Of a stretch of 34,149 nucleotides of DNA, positions 16,239 through 24,075 are shown in pieces. The position numbers and the translations under genes are program-made. Source of the DNA: Bacteroidales bacterium (GTDB lineage Bacteria > Bacteroidota > Bacteroidia > Bacteroidales > UBA12170). The stretch's first letter is position 1. The number at the start of each line of letters is the position of its first letter. The stretch spans positions 1 through 34,149 of the forward strand of contig JADGDY010000036.1 of assembly GCA_016744655.1 (NCBI GenBank), given 5' to 3'. The notes under the pieces were generated by a model. It saw only the letters and a program-made list of their open reading frames with translations, searched no databases and had not been told where the DNA came from.

Positions 16239-17432
16239 ATGATGAAACAAATTTACTTTAGCTTAGCATTTCTTATCTCTGGCCTATTCACTTTTGGTCA
16301 AACCTACGATACACAAATAGAAAACGTAATCAACACCGTTAGTCTAGATTCCTTAATATTTCAAATGAGAAATTTAAGCGGAGAAGACGAAGTGATGGTA
16401 AATGGAGAAACCACAACCATTGAACACCGGGTGAGTAACTGGGGAAATAATTTGGCCGCCCAGTATATTAAAGAAACACTAGAAAGTATTGGCTTAGAAC
16501 CAACATGGGATTTATACAGCATGAATGGGGTAAATGTATATGCCGTGCAAGAAGGTAGCGTATATCCTGATGAATATTATATGATTTGCGCGCATTATGA
16601 TGCTGTGGATTATTATTGTGCCGATGACAATGCCAGTGGTACAGCTGCTGTTATTGAGGCTGCCCGAATTTTAAGCACAATGGAATTTGAATATTCTATT
16701 ATCTACGCCCTTTGGGATGAAGAAGAAATCGGACTCATTGGAAGTGCTGATTACGCAGCAATGGCCGCTAGTAATGGCGATGTGATTCATTCTGTAATAA
16801 ATTTGGATATGATTTCTTGGGATAGCGATGAAGATATGGTTGCAGAAATACATTCTTCTTATACTGCCAATTCCAATGATCTATCAGATTATATTGTTGA
16901 GATTGATAATATTTATGATTTAGCAACCGTTCCAAGCGTTCAAAATCCTGGAGCTACGAGTACCGATCATTCTAGCTTTTGGAATAATGATTATGCTGCT
17001 GTTGCGGTATCAGAAGAGTATTATGGAGGAGATTTTAATCCTTACTACCATACTGAACAAGATAGAATAGCCATTTTAAATATGGGGTATTTCCATGAAA
17101 TGTCTAAACTTTGTATAGGCACATTATGCTCTTTAAGCAAGCCTATCTTAAATACTTCTGTAGCTGGAAATGAATTATCGAACTCAGAATTAATTAAAAT
17201 TTACCCAAACCCAGCAACTACTCTTGCTCACATATCTTGTCAAACTCAAGGCTATACTCAAATTACTTTACTGAATAATATGGGTCAGTATGTGACAACA
17301 TTGCACCATGGTGAAGTAATGGGCGGAAACTTACAACTGGAGCTTCCTCTGAATTCATTGGCAAAGGGAATGTATTTTGTAAAAATGAAATCAGAAAATG
17401 GTTTGGTTTTACAAAAGCTAATTATAGAATAA
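16239..17432 (+). CDS. M28 family zinc aminopeptidase with T9SS sorting domain
   Basis: A 397-residue secreted dizinc peptidase. Residues 1-21 are a signal peptide (YFSLAFLISGLFTFGQ). The M28 catalytic domain (about 60-300) shows all expected residues: H119 in CAHYDA, bridging D130 in DDNASGTAA, general base E162 and ligand E163 in EEEIGLIGS, D190 in INLDM, and H271 in YYHTEQDRI. The C-terminal 80 residues are a T9SS tail (KIYPNPATTLAHISC, LAKGMYFVKMKSENG). It probably trims peptides outside the cell. It is transcribed divergently from the DUF1566 gene across a 182-bp gap. Two Met codons stand at the start; the first is used. Confidence 0.94.
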   Translation: MMKQIYFSLAFLISGLFTFGQTYDTQIENVINTVSLDSLIFQMRNLSGEDEVMVNGETTTIEHRVSNWGNNLAAQYIKETLESIGLEPTWDLYSMNGVNVYAVQEGSVYPDEYYMICAHYDAVDYYCADDNASGTAAVIEAARILSTMEFEYSIIYALWDEEEIGLIGSADYAAMAASNGDVIHSVINLDMISWDSDEDMVAEIHSSYTANSNDLSDYIVEIDNIYDLATVPSVQNPGATSTDHSSFWNNDYAAVAVSEEYYGGDFNPYYHTEQDRIAILNMGYFHEMSKLCIGTLCSLSKPILNTSVAGNELSNSELIKIYPNPATTLAHISCQTQGYTQITLLNNMGQYVTTLHHGEVMGGNLQLELPLNSLAKGMYFVKMKSENGLVLQKLIIE

Positions 17433-17531
17433 TTCCTTGTATATGAGGCGTTAATCCGAATGTAGAGAAGCCAAATTAGATATTTGTTTTGAAAATGAAA
17501 CAGCTTGGTCTACTATTATTAACTTTGTTGA

Positions 17532-17726
17532 TTGTCCCCATACCACAATAAAATAAAACAGAGAATTAAGAATAAGGAGCTTATTCGCTATGAGTATGTT
17601 GATAAATACAAAGCTATTAGTCCCTGCCTACTGCTTTACTTTGATACAGAACCTAAAATTAGACCCATTAGACAACATCGATTTAAAGATTATGAGGAAA
17701 TTTTAAATTCATTAAATGAGGAATAA
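17532..17726 (+). CDS. Small basic hypothetical protein or gene remnant (TTG start)
   Basis: A 64-codon frame with the only possible start a TTG placed directly after an in-frame stop; there is no ATG. The translation is well composed (KNKELIRYEYVDKYKAISPC, then LLLYFDTEPKIRPIRQHRFK) and looks like real protein, not random sequence. I do not recognise the family. Just upstream, in another frame, 17495-17551 encodes an 18-residue signal-peptide-like leader (MKQLGLLLLTLLIVPIPQ) that stops inside this ORF. The combination suggests a decayed or rearranged locus; a small functional protein is the alternative. Confidence 0.4.
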   Translation: MSPYHNKIKQRIKNKELIRYEYVDKYKAISPCLLLYFDTEPKIRPIRQHRFKDYEEILNSLNEE

Positions 17727-17866
17727 TTTATTATCGATTCATTCAAACTGATACATTCCGTCCTAAAGGATTATCCGGAAGAATATACTGGTATCTTGTA
17801 CTTCCATTTCACGGATTTATATTCAGAGGTCTTATTCAGGAGTTAACTCAAAATAAAAAATCATAA
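17720..17866 (+). pseudogene. C-terminal remnant of a DUF2867-type protein
   Basis: Frame 17720-17866 encodes about 48 residues without a start codon: GIIYYRFIQTDTFRPKGLSG, then RIYWYLVLPFHGFIFRGLIQ, then a short charged tail and a stop. The pattern FRPKGLxGRxYWYxxLPxHxFIF is, to my knowledge, the C-terminal signature of DUF2867, often attached to NAD(P)-binding epimerase-like proteins. The rest of such a gene is absent upstream; instead another frame ends at 17726. I therefore read it as a truncated relic left by deletion or insertion. Confidence 0.6.
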
Positions 17867-18276
17867 AAACACATTTAAAAGGTTAATACACCCAAAACAT
17901 TTATTAGATTTGAAGGAATATTCACTCAAGTAGAAAAATGCAATTTACATATAGCTTAAGAGCTTTGTTGTCTTCTTTTGTGTTTTTTTGGTATGATAAA
18001 AGCATAGTATATCCGCCAAATTAGCTTAGATATGCTTAACAAAATTGGACATAAACTAAGTTTGACACAAGCTAAATAGGCCGTTTAAATAATAGAAAAA
18101 TGAAATCCAACGCAAATTGCTCACATTTGCAAATCGCCGAACCGGCACACAACTAAAACTTGCAAAAGAGAGCAATTTTGCCTTCGTATGGTGGAATGAT
18201 GAACTTAAGATAGTATCTTTGGAAGTTGGATAATTGAAGGAACAGATAGCAAAAGAAGTAAGTCAAAGAAGCAATT
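17867..18276. other. Intergenic region upstream of the ATPase-nuclease gene, no gene
   Basis: A 410-bp AT-rich stretch without a credible frame on either strand. Its notable element is an inverted repeat at 18112-18181. Together with the gene fragments before it, this stretch looks like accessory DNA inserted between the M28 peptidase gene and the downstream housekeeping-like genes. Confidence 0.6.
18112..18181. repeat. Inverted repeat before the ATPase-nuclease gene
   Basis: Arm 18112-18122 (gcaaattgctc) pairs with 18170-18181 (gagcaattttgc), 11 bp with one bulged T. The 47-nt loop contains smaller self-complementary pieces (tttgcaaa; gccgaaccggc). It ends 95 bp before the gene start. It may be a transcript structure, a regulator site or a scar of integration. 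Confidence 0.5.
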
Positions 18277-20115
18277 ATGAAGGTAAAATTAAATAAGGCT
18301 GTAAAAATGTTTTTTGGTAACTCATCTTTAGAGATGGTTTACTTCGAAGCTATTGCTAACTCTTTAGATGCAAACGCAACTGAGATAAATATAAATATAC
18401 AGATTGCAGCTTTCAACAAACCTGACACCTTACAAATAGAGATACTTGATAATGGAGAAGGATTCACAGATGAAAGATTTAGGAAGTTTAGCAACCTCTT
18501 TGATGTAGATGAAAGTTCTCATAAGGGTTTGGGGCGTTTAGTTTATTTATGTTATTTCCAAGACATAAGTGTTGCATCTATTTTTGATAATACTCAAAAA
18601 AGAACTTTTGATTTTAATGAAGATTTTGATGAAAATTCATATGAAATTAAAGAAATTGAGAAAACTCATTCGGGTACATCAATTATGATGCGAAACTATT
18701 CCTGGTCAAAAGTAAAGCAATATTCCTACCTTAAACCTGATGATATTAAGAAAAGGATTTTAGAAGAATTCTATTCTCGTCTTTTCTTAATGAAACAAGA
18801 TGAAAAAGAAATAACTATAACAGTAAATCTTCAAGTTGAGGATGCCCACAATACGGAAGCTCTGACGTTAGATGACGTTCCTCATTTAGAAATGGTTCAA
18901 GTTCAATCTTCAACAACATTGTTTGATGAATTACATTTGTACTATTCGATTGAAGAAGTCGAATATGGTAAAGAATCATTTATCGCGGCTCTCTCCGTTG
19001 ACAATCGTACAGTAAAAATGGATGTTGTTGCAAAAGAAAATGAGCCATTGGGTTATAAAATGACATTCTTATTGTTTTCGGATTTGTTTGAGGGGAAGGT
19101 TGATTTAGCAAGACAGAATTTAACAATTCCTGACAATGAATTACGAGATATACAACAAGCATTTCGAAACAAGGTTGTTGAATTAATAGAAAATGATGTG
19201 CCTAAAATAGCTAAAAGAAATAAAGAATCTCAAAAAGCATTAAATAATCATTTTCCTCATTTATCAGGCTACTTTGATACAAAAAATATTGGATATATCT
19301 CAAGAGATGAGATAATTAAAAAGGCTCAAACAAAGTTTTTTAGAGCACAGAAAGAAATATTAGATGCAGGTGATAATCTTTCAGATGAGCAATATAACAA
19401 GTCGTTAGAGCTTTCTTCAAGAGCGTTAATAGAATATGTTCTATTTCGTCAGTTGACAATAAACAAGCTTAAAAACACAAGTAAAGGGGGTGGAGAAATA
19501 GCATTGCATAATCTCTTTTGTCAACGGTTTAAGAAATTTAGTAAAGACACATCTTCCGACGATATTTATCAAAATAATGCTTGGTTGTTGGACGATAAGT
19601 ATATGAGTTATGAGACTGTTTTCAGTGAAAGGGATATGAAAGAACTTGTAGCTCATATTACAGAAGGTGAAGTTGTTGAAAAAGATGATGGAAGACCTGA
19701 TATTGCTTTAGTTTTCTCAAATGACCCGAAAAATGATATTCCATTTGATGTAGTTATTGTTGAATTGAAGGATAGAGGTGTTGGCTATTATGACAATGCT
19801 AAAGCTATAAAACAATTACAATTACGAGCAAGGCGGCTGATGCAATTTTATAATAACAAAATTCAAAGAATATGGTTTTATGCAATTATTGAAATGGATG
19901 AAAGTACTGAATTAGACCTGCAAGGTTCTTATACAGAATTATATTCTTCGGGTAAAATGTATTATAAAGAAGAACCTATCAAGCTTTCATTAGATTCTGA
20001 CAAAAAATTACCAGCCAGTATATTTGTATGGGATATTGACGCTCTTATTAACGATGCAGATAAGCGTAATTCTACTTTCTTGAACTTGATTAAAAGCAAA
20101 TTTGCAGTTGATTAG
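18277..20115 (+). CDS. GHKL (MutL/MORC-like) ATPase fused to a PD-(D/E)XK-like nuclease domain
   Basis: A 612-residue soluble protein. The N-terminal GHKL ATPase (1-180) has E24 and N28 in FEAIANSLDANAT, close to the MutL/MORC N-box, then D58-x-G-x-G62 in ILDNGEGF, and GLG (84-86) in the lid. Residues 190-310 look like a transducer domain (VDLARQNLTIPDNELRDIQQ), and 310-400 is helical. The C-terminal part reads like a PD-(D/E)XK nuclease: E407 in GGGEIALHNLF, NNAWLLDDKYMSYETVFS (433-450), D475 in GRPDIALVF, E496 and K498 in VIVELKD, and Q513 in the next helix. D475 to E496 is 21 residues, a normal spacing. ATP-driven dimer clamping controlling DNA cleavage is an inference. It stands alone between gene relics and an unrelated outer-membrane gene. 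A defence role is plausible but unproven; the family is not one I can name. Confidence 0.8.
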   Translation: MKVKLNKAVKMFFGNSSLEMVYFEAIANSLDANATEININIQIAAFNKPDTLQIEILDNGEGFTDERFRKFSNLFDVDESSHKGLGRLVYLCYFQDISVASIFDNTQKRTFDFNEDFDENSYEIKEIEKTHSGTSIMMRNYSWSKVKQYSYLKPDDIKKRILEEFYSRLFLMKQDEKEITITVNLQVEDAHNTEALTLDDVPHLEMVQVQSSTTLFDELHLYYSIEEVEYGKESFIAALSVDNRTVKMDVVAKENEPLGYKMTFLLFSDLFEGKVDLARQNLTIPDNELRDIQQAFRNKVVELIENDVPKIAKRNKESQKALNNHFPHLSGYFDTKNIGYISRDEIIKKAQTKFFRAQKEILDAGDNLSDEQYNKSLELSSRALIEYVLFRQLTINKLKNTSKGGGEIALHNLFCQRFKKFSKDTSSDDIYQNNAWLLDDKYMSYETVFSERDMKELVAHITEGEVVEKDDGRPDIALVFSNDPKNDIPFDVVIVELKDRGVGYYDNAKAIKQLQLRARRLMQFYNNKIQRIWFYAIIEMDESTELDLQGSYTELYSSGKMYYKEEPIKLSLDSDKKLPASIFVWDIDALINDADKRNSTFLNLIKSKFAVD

Positions 20116-20196
20116 AAAAATTTGATCAGTGACGGCACCAATATTTATGTGGCCGTTAGCTCTAAATAAATTTTAAATAAAAACCCTTTATCAATC

Positions 20197-20802
20197 ATGA
20201 GAATTATAACCCTAATCATATTCATCTCTGTAATATCGATTTTACCAACTAGCGCACAAGAAAACCCAACAACAAATCACGCTGGAATTGGAGGGATCCC
20301 CGTTTTTGATGTGCTAAATATGTTTCCAGAAAATCAAATTAGTGGAGCTGCATTGAGTGTTAATTATGGAAAGATTATTTTCCCAAACTTAAGTTTTGGT
20401 GTGAACTTGTATTACTCTAGTGTATCCAATGAATACACTTCCCAATCCATGGATTTACATAAAGAACAACAGGACATTAAAGTATTGGCCATAAGCCCCA
20501 ACCTGAGATACCAATTTAAGCTAAGTAATAAATTTATACTGTTTGGGCAATCCTCCATTGGCTTTGGAAATTATAATGAAAAAACAAAAAATCTCTCCAA
20601 CTCTGCAACTATAAACAATGGTGACGAAAACAAATCCATTTTAATGGTAACTGCAGGTTTGGGAGCCAACTATTTTGTCTTTAAAAATCTGGCTCTAGAG
20701 CTAAACATCCCCTATGTGTATTTAAATAGATTATCAAGCCTAGAAAATGTGGATGACTTTCATACCATTGCCCCCATGATAGGGATTCAGTATTTTTGGT
20801 AA
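20197..20802 (+). CDS. Outer-membrane beta-barrel protein
   Basis: A 201-residue exported protein. Residues 1-21 are a signal peptide (ITLIIFISVISILPTSAQ). The rest alternates hydrophobic and polar residues in short strands separated by turns, e.g. NLSFGVNLYYSSVSNEYTSQ, NLRYQFKLSNKFILFGQSSI, VTAGLGANYFVFKNLALELN, and ends with Trp after an aromatic strand (MIGIQYFW). This is the pattern of small OmpA/OmpW-like eight-stranded barrels common in Bacteroidota. Function is unknown. It follows the ATPase-nuclease gene by 81 bp but shares no evident purpose with it. Confidence 0.85.
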   Translation: MRIITLIIFISVISILPTSAQENPTTNHAGIGGIPVFDVLNMFPENQISGAALSVNYGKIIFPNLSFGVNLYYSSVSNEYTSQSMDLHKEQQDIKVLAISPNLRYQFKLSNKFILFGQSSIGFGNYNEKTKNLSNSATINNGDENKSILMVTAGLGANYFVFKNLALELNIPYVYLNRLSSLENVDDFHTIAPMIGIQYFW

Positions 20803-20842
20803 AGCAATAATATTAAAACTATTTGTCTGATGTTGTAGCTTA

Positions 20843-20942
20843 TTATATTACCGAACTGAGCATTATACTTACAATAGTAAATTGAAGTATTCCTATAAAT
20901 TTCATTTCATAAGTTTAAAAGGCTTTATATTTACCGAGCTGA
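20843..20942. repeat. Pair of short direct repeats in the gap before the glycosyltransferase gene
   Basis: ttatattaccgaactga (20843-20859) recurs as ttatatttaccgagctga (20925-20942), with one substitution and one inserted T, 82 bp apart. The second copy ends 74 bp before the glycosyltransferase start. Could be regulator half-sites or chance. Confidence 0.35.
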
Positions 20943-21016
20943 ATATCTTGAGGAGGCCAAGGTATTGATTTATCGTTTGATGAATAGACTTTCAGCTGTA
21001 ATTTAAAAACAAAGCC

Positions 21017-22504
21017 ATGAAGAAATATTTACCTGTCATTTTGGTTTTATCATTTGTCAAGTTAGTTATTCAATTGCTTGGAAATAGAAACTATGGATTT
21101 CATAGAGACGAATTACTTCACCTTTCTGTCAGTGAACATATGGATTGGGGATTTATGGAGTTTCCTCCACTCATTGCTGCCATAGGAAAGCTTTCTTATT
21201 GGCTTTTTGATTATTCTCTGATGGGAATGAGGCTGTTTCCTACTCTAGCTGGTGTAGCTATCCTCATTTTATGTTGCTTGATAGCCATAGAGCTTGGTGG
21301 AAAATCAAAAGCTGTATTGCTTTCCGGAATTAGCATCCTCGCATTTCTCCCTTTTTATCGGAATCATACTTTGTTTCAACCTGTGGCATTCGACCAATTA
21401 TTCTGGACTTTAGGATTTTATTTTGTGGTCAAGTTTATTAATTCAGAAAATAAAAAATACCTGATTCTATTAGGGGTTACCTTAGGTTTAGGGTTAATGA
21501 ACAAATACACCATACTCATTTGGGCTTTTGGATTATTTATCGGATTGTTTTTCTATGACAGAGGGAAAGTATTTAAAAACAAATGGCTCTACCTCTCTGC
21601 TTTCATTTCATTACTTATTTTTCTTCCCAATATAATTTGGCAAGCACAAAATGATTTCCCGATTTTAAGACACATACAAGCTCTAAACGACAGTCAACTC
21701 AACGAATTAAATCCAATGGAATTTGGTTTAGCGCAATTAGACTTCCCTTTCACATTGATAATAAGTTTATTTGGTCTAGTGGCATTAATTTTTGGTAAGC
21801 ATTTGAAGAAATACAAAGCCCTTGGAATAGCCACAATCGTGATTTTTTCAAGCATGTGGCTTCTCAATTCTAAAGCATATTATGTTTTTGCAATTTATCC
21901 GGTTCTTTTTGCAAGTGGCGCCGTCAAAATAGAATCATTACTATCAAAAAAACCAGTTTGGGTTTATGTTATTGCTGCTGTAACTTTGCTTCCTTCTATT
22001 TATTTCATTCCAGAACTAACACCAATCCTACCCATCGAAAAACACGTGGAATATGCCCAATTAGAGGAGGAAAAAGGACGAGTTGTACTCACAGGAGATT
22101 ATGCGGATATGTTTGGCTGGGAAGAACAAGTATATCTAGTTGATAGTGTTTATCAGACTTTAAGCCCAGAAGAAAAAAACAATTGTGTTTTATGGGCAGA
22201 GAATTATGGGGAGGCTGGGGCATTGAAAATAATAGGCAAGAAATATCAGCTACCAAATCCAATATGCCGCCACGGAAGTTTTTGGACTTGGGGATATGGC
22301 AATAAAAATGCGATTGTTTGGATTAGCATAGGTAATGAGAAACCATCGGTGGAGTCTGTTTTTGAAGATGTTGAGTTGGTGAAAATAATCACTCACAAAT
22401 ATGCAATCGGAGAAGAAAACGAAATTCCTCTTTATATATGTAGAAATCCTAAAATCGACATCGACAAATGGTGGAAAGACCATGAACAACATATATTCAA
22501 TTAA
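21017..22504 (+). CDS. Integral-membrane glycosyltransferase, GT39/PMT_2-like
   Basis: A 495-residue polytopic inner-membrane protein of the PMT/ArnT (GT39-like, GT-C fold) group, which transfers a sugar from a polyprenyl-phosphate donor to a lipid or protein on the periplasmic side. A first TM helix is followed by a short loop FHRDELLHLSVSEHMDWGFM with the expected acidic residues D31/E32 and the EFPPLIAAIGK motif. About ten further hydrophobic helices follow up to residue 350, including LNSKAYYVFAIYPVLFASG, typical of the family. The last 150 residues form a periplasmic domain (FWTWGYGNKNAIVWISIG). Donor and acceptor are unknown. No glycan genes surround it. Confidence 0.9.
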   Translation: MKKYLPVILVLSFVKLVIQLLGNRNYGFHRDELLHLSVSEHMDWGFMEFPPLIAAIGKLSYWLFDYSLMGMRLFPTLAGVAILILCCLIAIELGGKSKAVLLSGISILAFLPFYRNHTLFQPVAFDQLFWTLGFYFVVKFINSENKKYLILLGVTLGLGLMNKYTILIWAFGLFIGLFFYDRGKVFKNKWLYLSAFISLLIFLPNIIWQAQNDFPILRHIQALNDSQLNELNPMEFGLAQLDFPFTLIISLFGLVALIFGKHLKKYKALGIATIVIFSSMWLLNSKAYYVFAIYPVLFASGAVKIESLLSKKPVWVYVIAAVTLLPSIYFIPELTPILPIEKHVEYAQLEEEKGRVVLTGDYADMFGWEEQVYLVDSVYQTLSPEEKNNCVLWAENYGEAGALKIIGKKYQLPNPICRHGSFWTWGYGNKNAIVWISIGNEKPSVESVFEDVELVKIITHKYAIGEENEIPLYICRNPKIDIDKWWKDHEQHIFN

Positions 22505-22712
22505 AAAAACAAAGCCTTTCTTTCCTTAATCACACGCTAATACACCACCTTTTGAACGAAATGCAATATAGTGAAGAATCCATTTTTAGAACGGAAATTG
22601 TAATGGAAAGTATTGAATCGAAATCATATTTGGAAAAACACATGTATTTGGCTTCTTCATGAGCCTGATGTAGTGAATTCACTCCGAAGAAGGTATTTTA
22701 GTTCTTAGTGGC

Positions 22713-23618
22713 CTATCGTGGTATAGCTTTCCGAGTACTAACAACAATCCCCACAACAATCAATAAACCACTTACCAAATGATAAACCTGTAAATGCTCT
22801 CCCAAAAATATCCAAGCAGCAAAACCACTAAATAAGGGAAGCAAAAAGTAAATCATACCAGCTGATGGAGCACCGATTTTTTCTATGGCTTTATTCCATG
22901 AAACGAATGAAACCAGGGAAGCACAAATACCAATATAGAGGATGCTAGCAAACATGGGTAGGCTGATGGTTTCAGCTTCTGTCTGCAGACTTTTATTTAC
23001 TAAGAAGAAAGGAAGGAGTATGAGGAGTCCAATGAGGAAGGTGATGTATTGCAAACTAATTACAGAGATTTCAGTAGGCTTTCTTTTAAGTAACATGCTG
23101 TGAATGGAGAAGGTAAAAGCGGCCATCAACATCAATGGGTCACCCGCATGAAACGACAACTGGAGGAGACTAGAAAGCTGACCTTGACTAATAATGGTTA
23201 ATACGCCTACTAGAACAATGAGTATTCCAAAGGTTTTCTTGAGTGTAATTTTCTCTTTAAAGAAAATACTAGACAAAAGGAGTATGAAAATAGGAAAAGT
23301 GAGTGCGATGAGTGAAAGATTGATAGCGGTTGTACTTCTACCGGCAAAATATATCAAGGTATTAAAAGCACTCACTCCTAAAAGGGCAGTCAGCGAAAGA
23401 TAAGGCAAATTTGCTCGTATGGCTTTCCAATCTCGTTTCACGGCGCGAAGCGCAAAAGGTGTAAACACCAAAACGGCTACTGTCCAACGATAGAATGCCA
23501 AACTAAAGGGATGTATCTCTGCTGACCATCCTCTAGCTACCACAAAATTTCCTGACCATAGTGCTGTTGCCAATAGTGCGAAGGAAATCCCTATAAATTG
23601 TTGGTTTTTATTTCCCAT
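22713..23618 (-). CDS. EamA/DMT family transporter
   Basis: A 301-residue inner-membrane protein with ten predicted helices in two EamA repeats. The first begins FALLATALWSGNFVVARGWS and includes PFSLAFYRWTVAVLVFTPFA; the second begins around GDPLMLMAAFTFSIHSMLLK and includes PSAGMIYFLLPLFSGFAAWIFLGEHL, the standard end of an EamA repeat. Members export amino acids or other small metabolites by secondary transport. The substrate is unknown. It stands alone, convergent with the glycosyltransferase gene. The 208 bp between their stop codons holds nothing convincing; a 33-codon frame at 22561-22662 was not accepted as a gene. Confidence 0.93.
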   Translation of the reverse strand: MGNKNQQFIGISFALLATALWSGNFVVARGWSAEIHPFSLAFYRWTVAVLVFTPFALRAVKRDWKAIRANLPYLSLTALLGVSAFNTLIYFAGRSTTAINLSLIALTFPIFILLLSSIFFKEKITLKKTFGILIVLVGVLTIISQGQLSSLLQLSFHAGDPLMLMAAFTFSIHSMLLKRKPTEISVISLQYITFLIGLLILLPFFLVNKSLQTEAETISLPMFASILYIGICASLVSFVSWNKAIEKIGAPSAGMIYFLLPLFSGFAAWIFLGEHLQVYHLVSGLLIVVGIVVSTRKAIPR

Positions 23619-23735
23619 TTCTGAGTTGCAAATGAAAGCAATTTACCGGAATCAATCAATGTTATCAGGATTTAAATGATTTGTTATCTCCATTGTAGTA
23701 CTCTTTTTAAAACCCCACCGTTTCCATAGAATTGT

Positions 23736-24071
23736 TTACTCCAAATATCCCTGACTCTTCCAGTCGTTTAAAACCTTCCTGTTTTCTTCAGTCATTAAAC
23801 CAATAGGTGGCATGGGTGCATTTGCATCATTTATTCGGTGTAGTAGATTTCCATTTTGGGTGGCTTCTTTAACTTTTGAGTAGCTCGATAAATCCAAGTT
23901 TGCGGAGGGTGAATTTCCGCTATGACAAGTAATGCAGTTGTTATATATCACATTAGATACAGCGTTTTTATATTTCACTTTTGTTTCCTCTTGAGGTGTT
24001 GCTTCATCTTTCTTTGAACATGAAATCATAAACAACCCTACTAAGCTTATCATCATTATAAATCTCTTCAT
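23736..24071 (-). CDS. Lipoprotein c-type cytochrome (single haem)
   Basis: A 111-residue lipoprotein. The signal sequence ends MISC (C18). One haem-c site is present, CITCH (C46, C49, H50), and M87 in APMPPIG is the probable second axial ligand, as in small class I cytochromes of Bacteroidota. It probably carries electrons in the periplasm, tethered to a membrane. The start codon lies 4 bp from the stop of the 370-residue lipoprotein gene, so they are co-transcribed. The partner oxidase or reductase is not in the window. Confidence 0.88.
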   Translation of the reverse strand: MKRFIMMISLVGLFMISCSKKDEATPQEETKVKYKNAVSNVIYNNCITCHSGNSPSANLDLSSYSKVKEATQNGNLLHRINDANAPMPPIGLMTEENRKVLNDWKSQGYLE

Positions 24072-24075
24072 CTTT

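Noticed and set aside
20128..20165. attC-like integron site after the ATPase-nuclease gene (gacggcacc...ggccgttagct)
   Set aside because: GTTAGCT does not fit the GTTRRRY core and no matching RYYYAAC box lies on the other side; the hairpin is weak.
22561..22662. 33-codon ORF in the gap between the glycosyltransferase and EamA genes
   Set aside because: Too short, no recognisable family, no regulatory signals; could be chance in AT-rich DNA.
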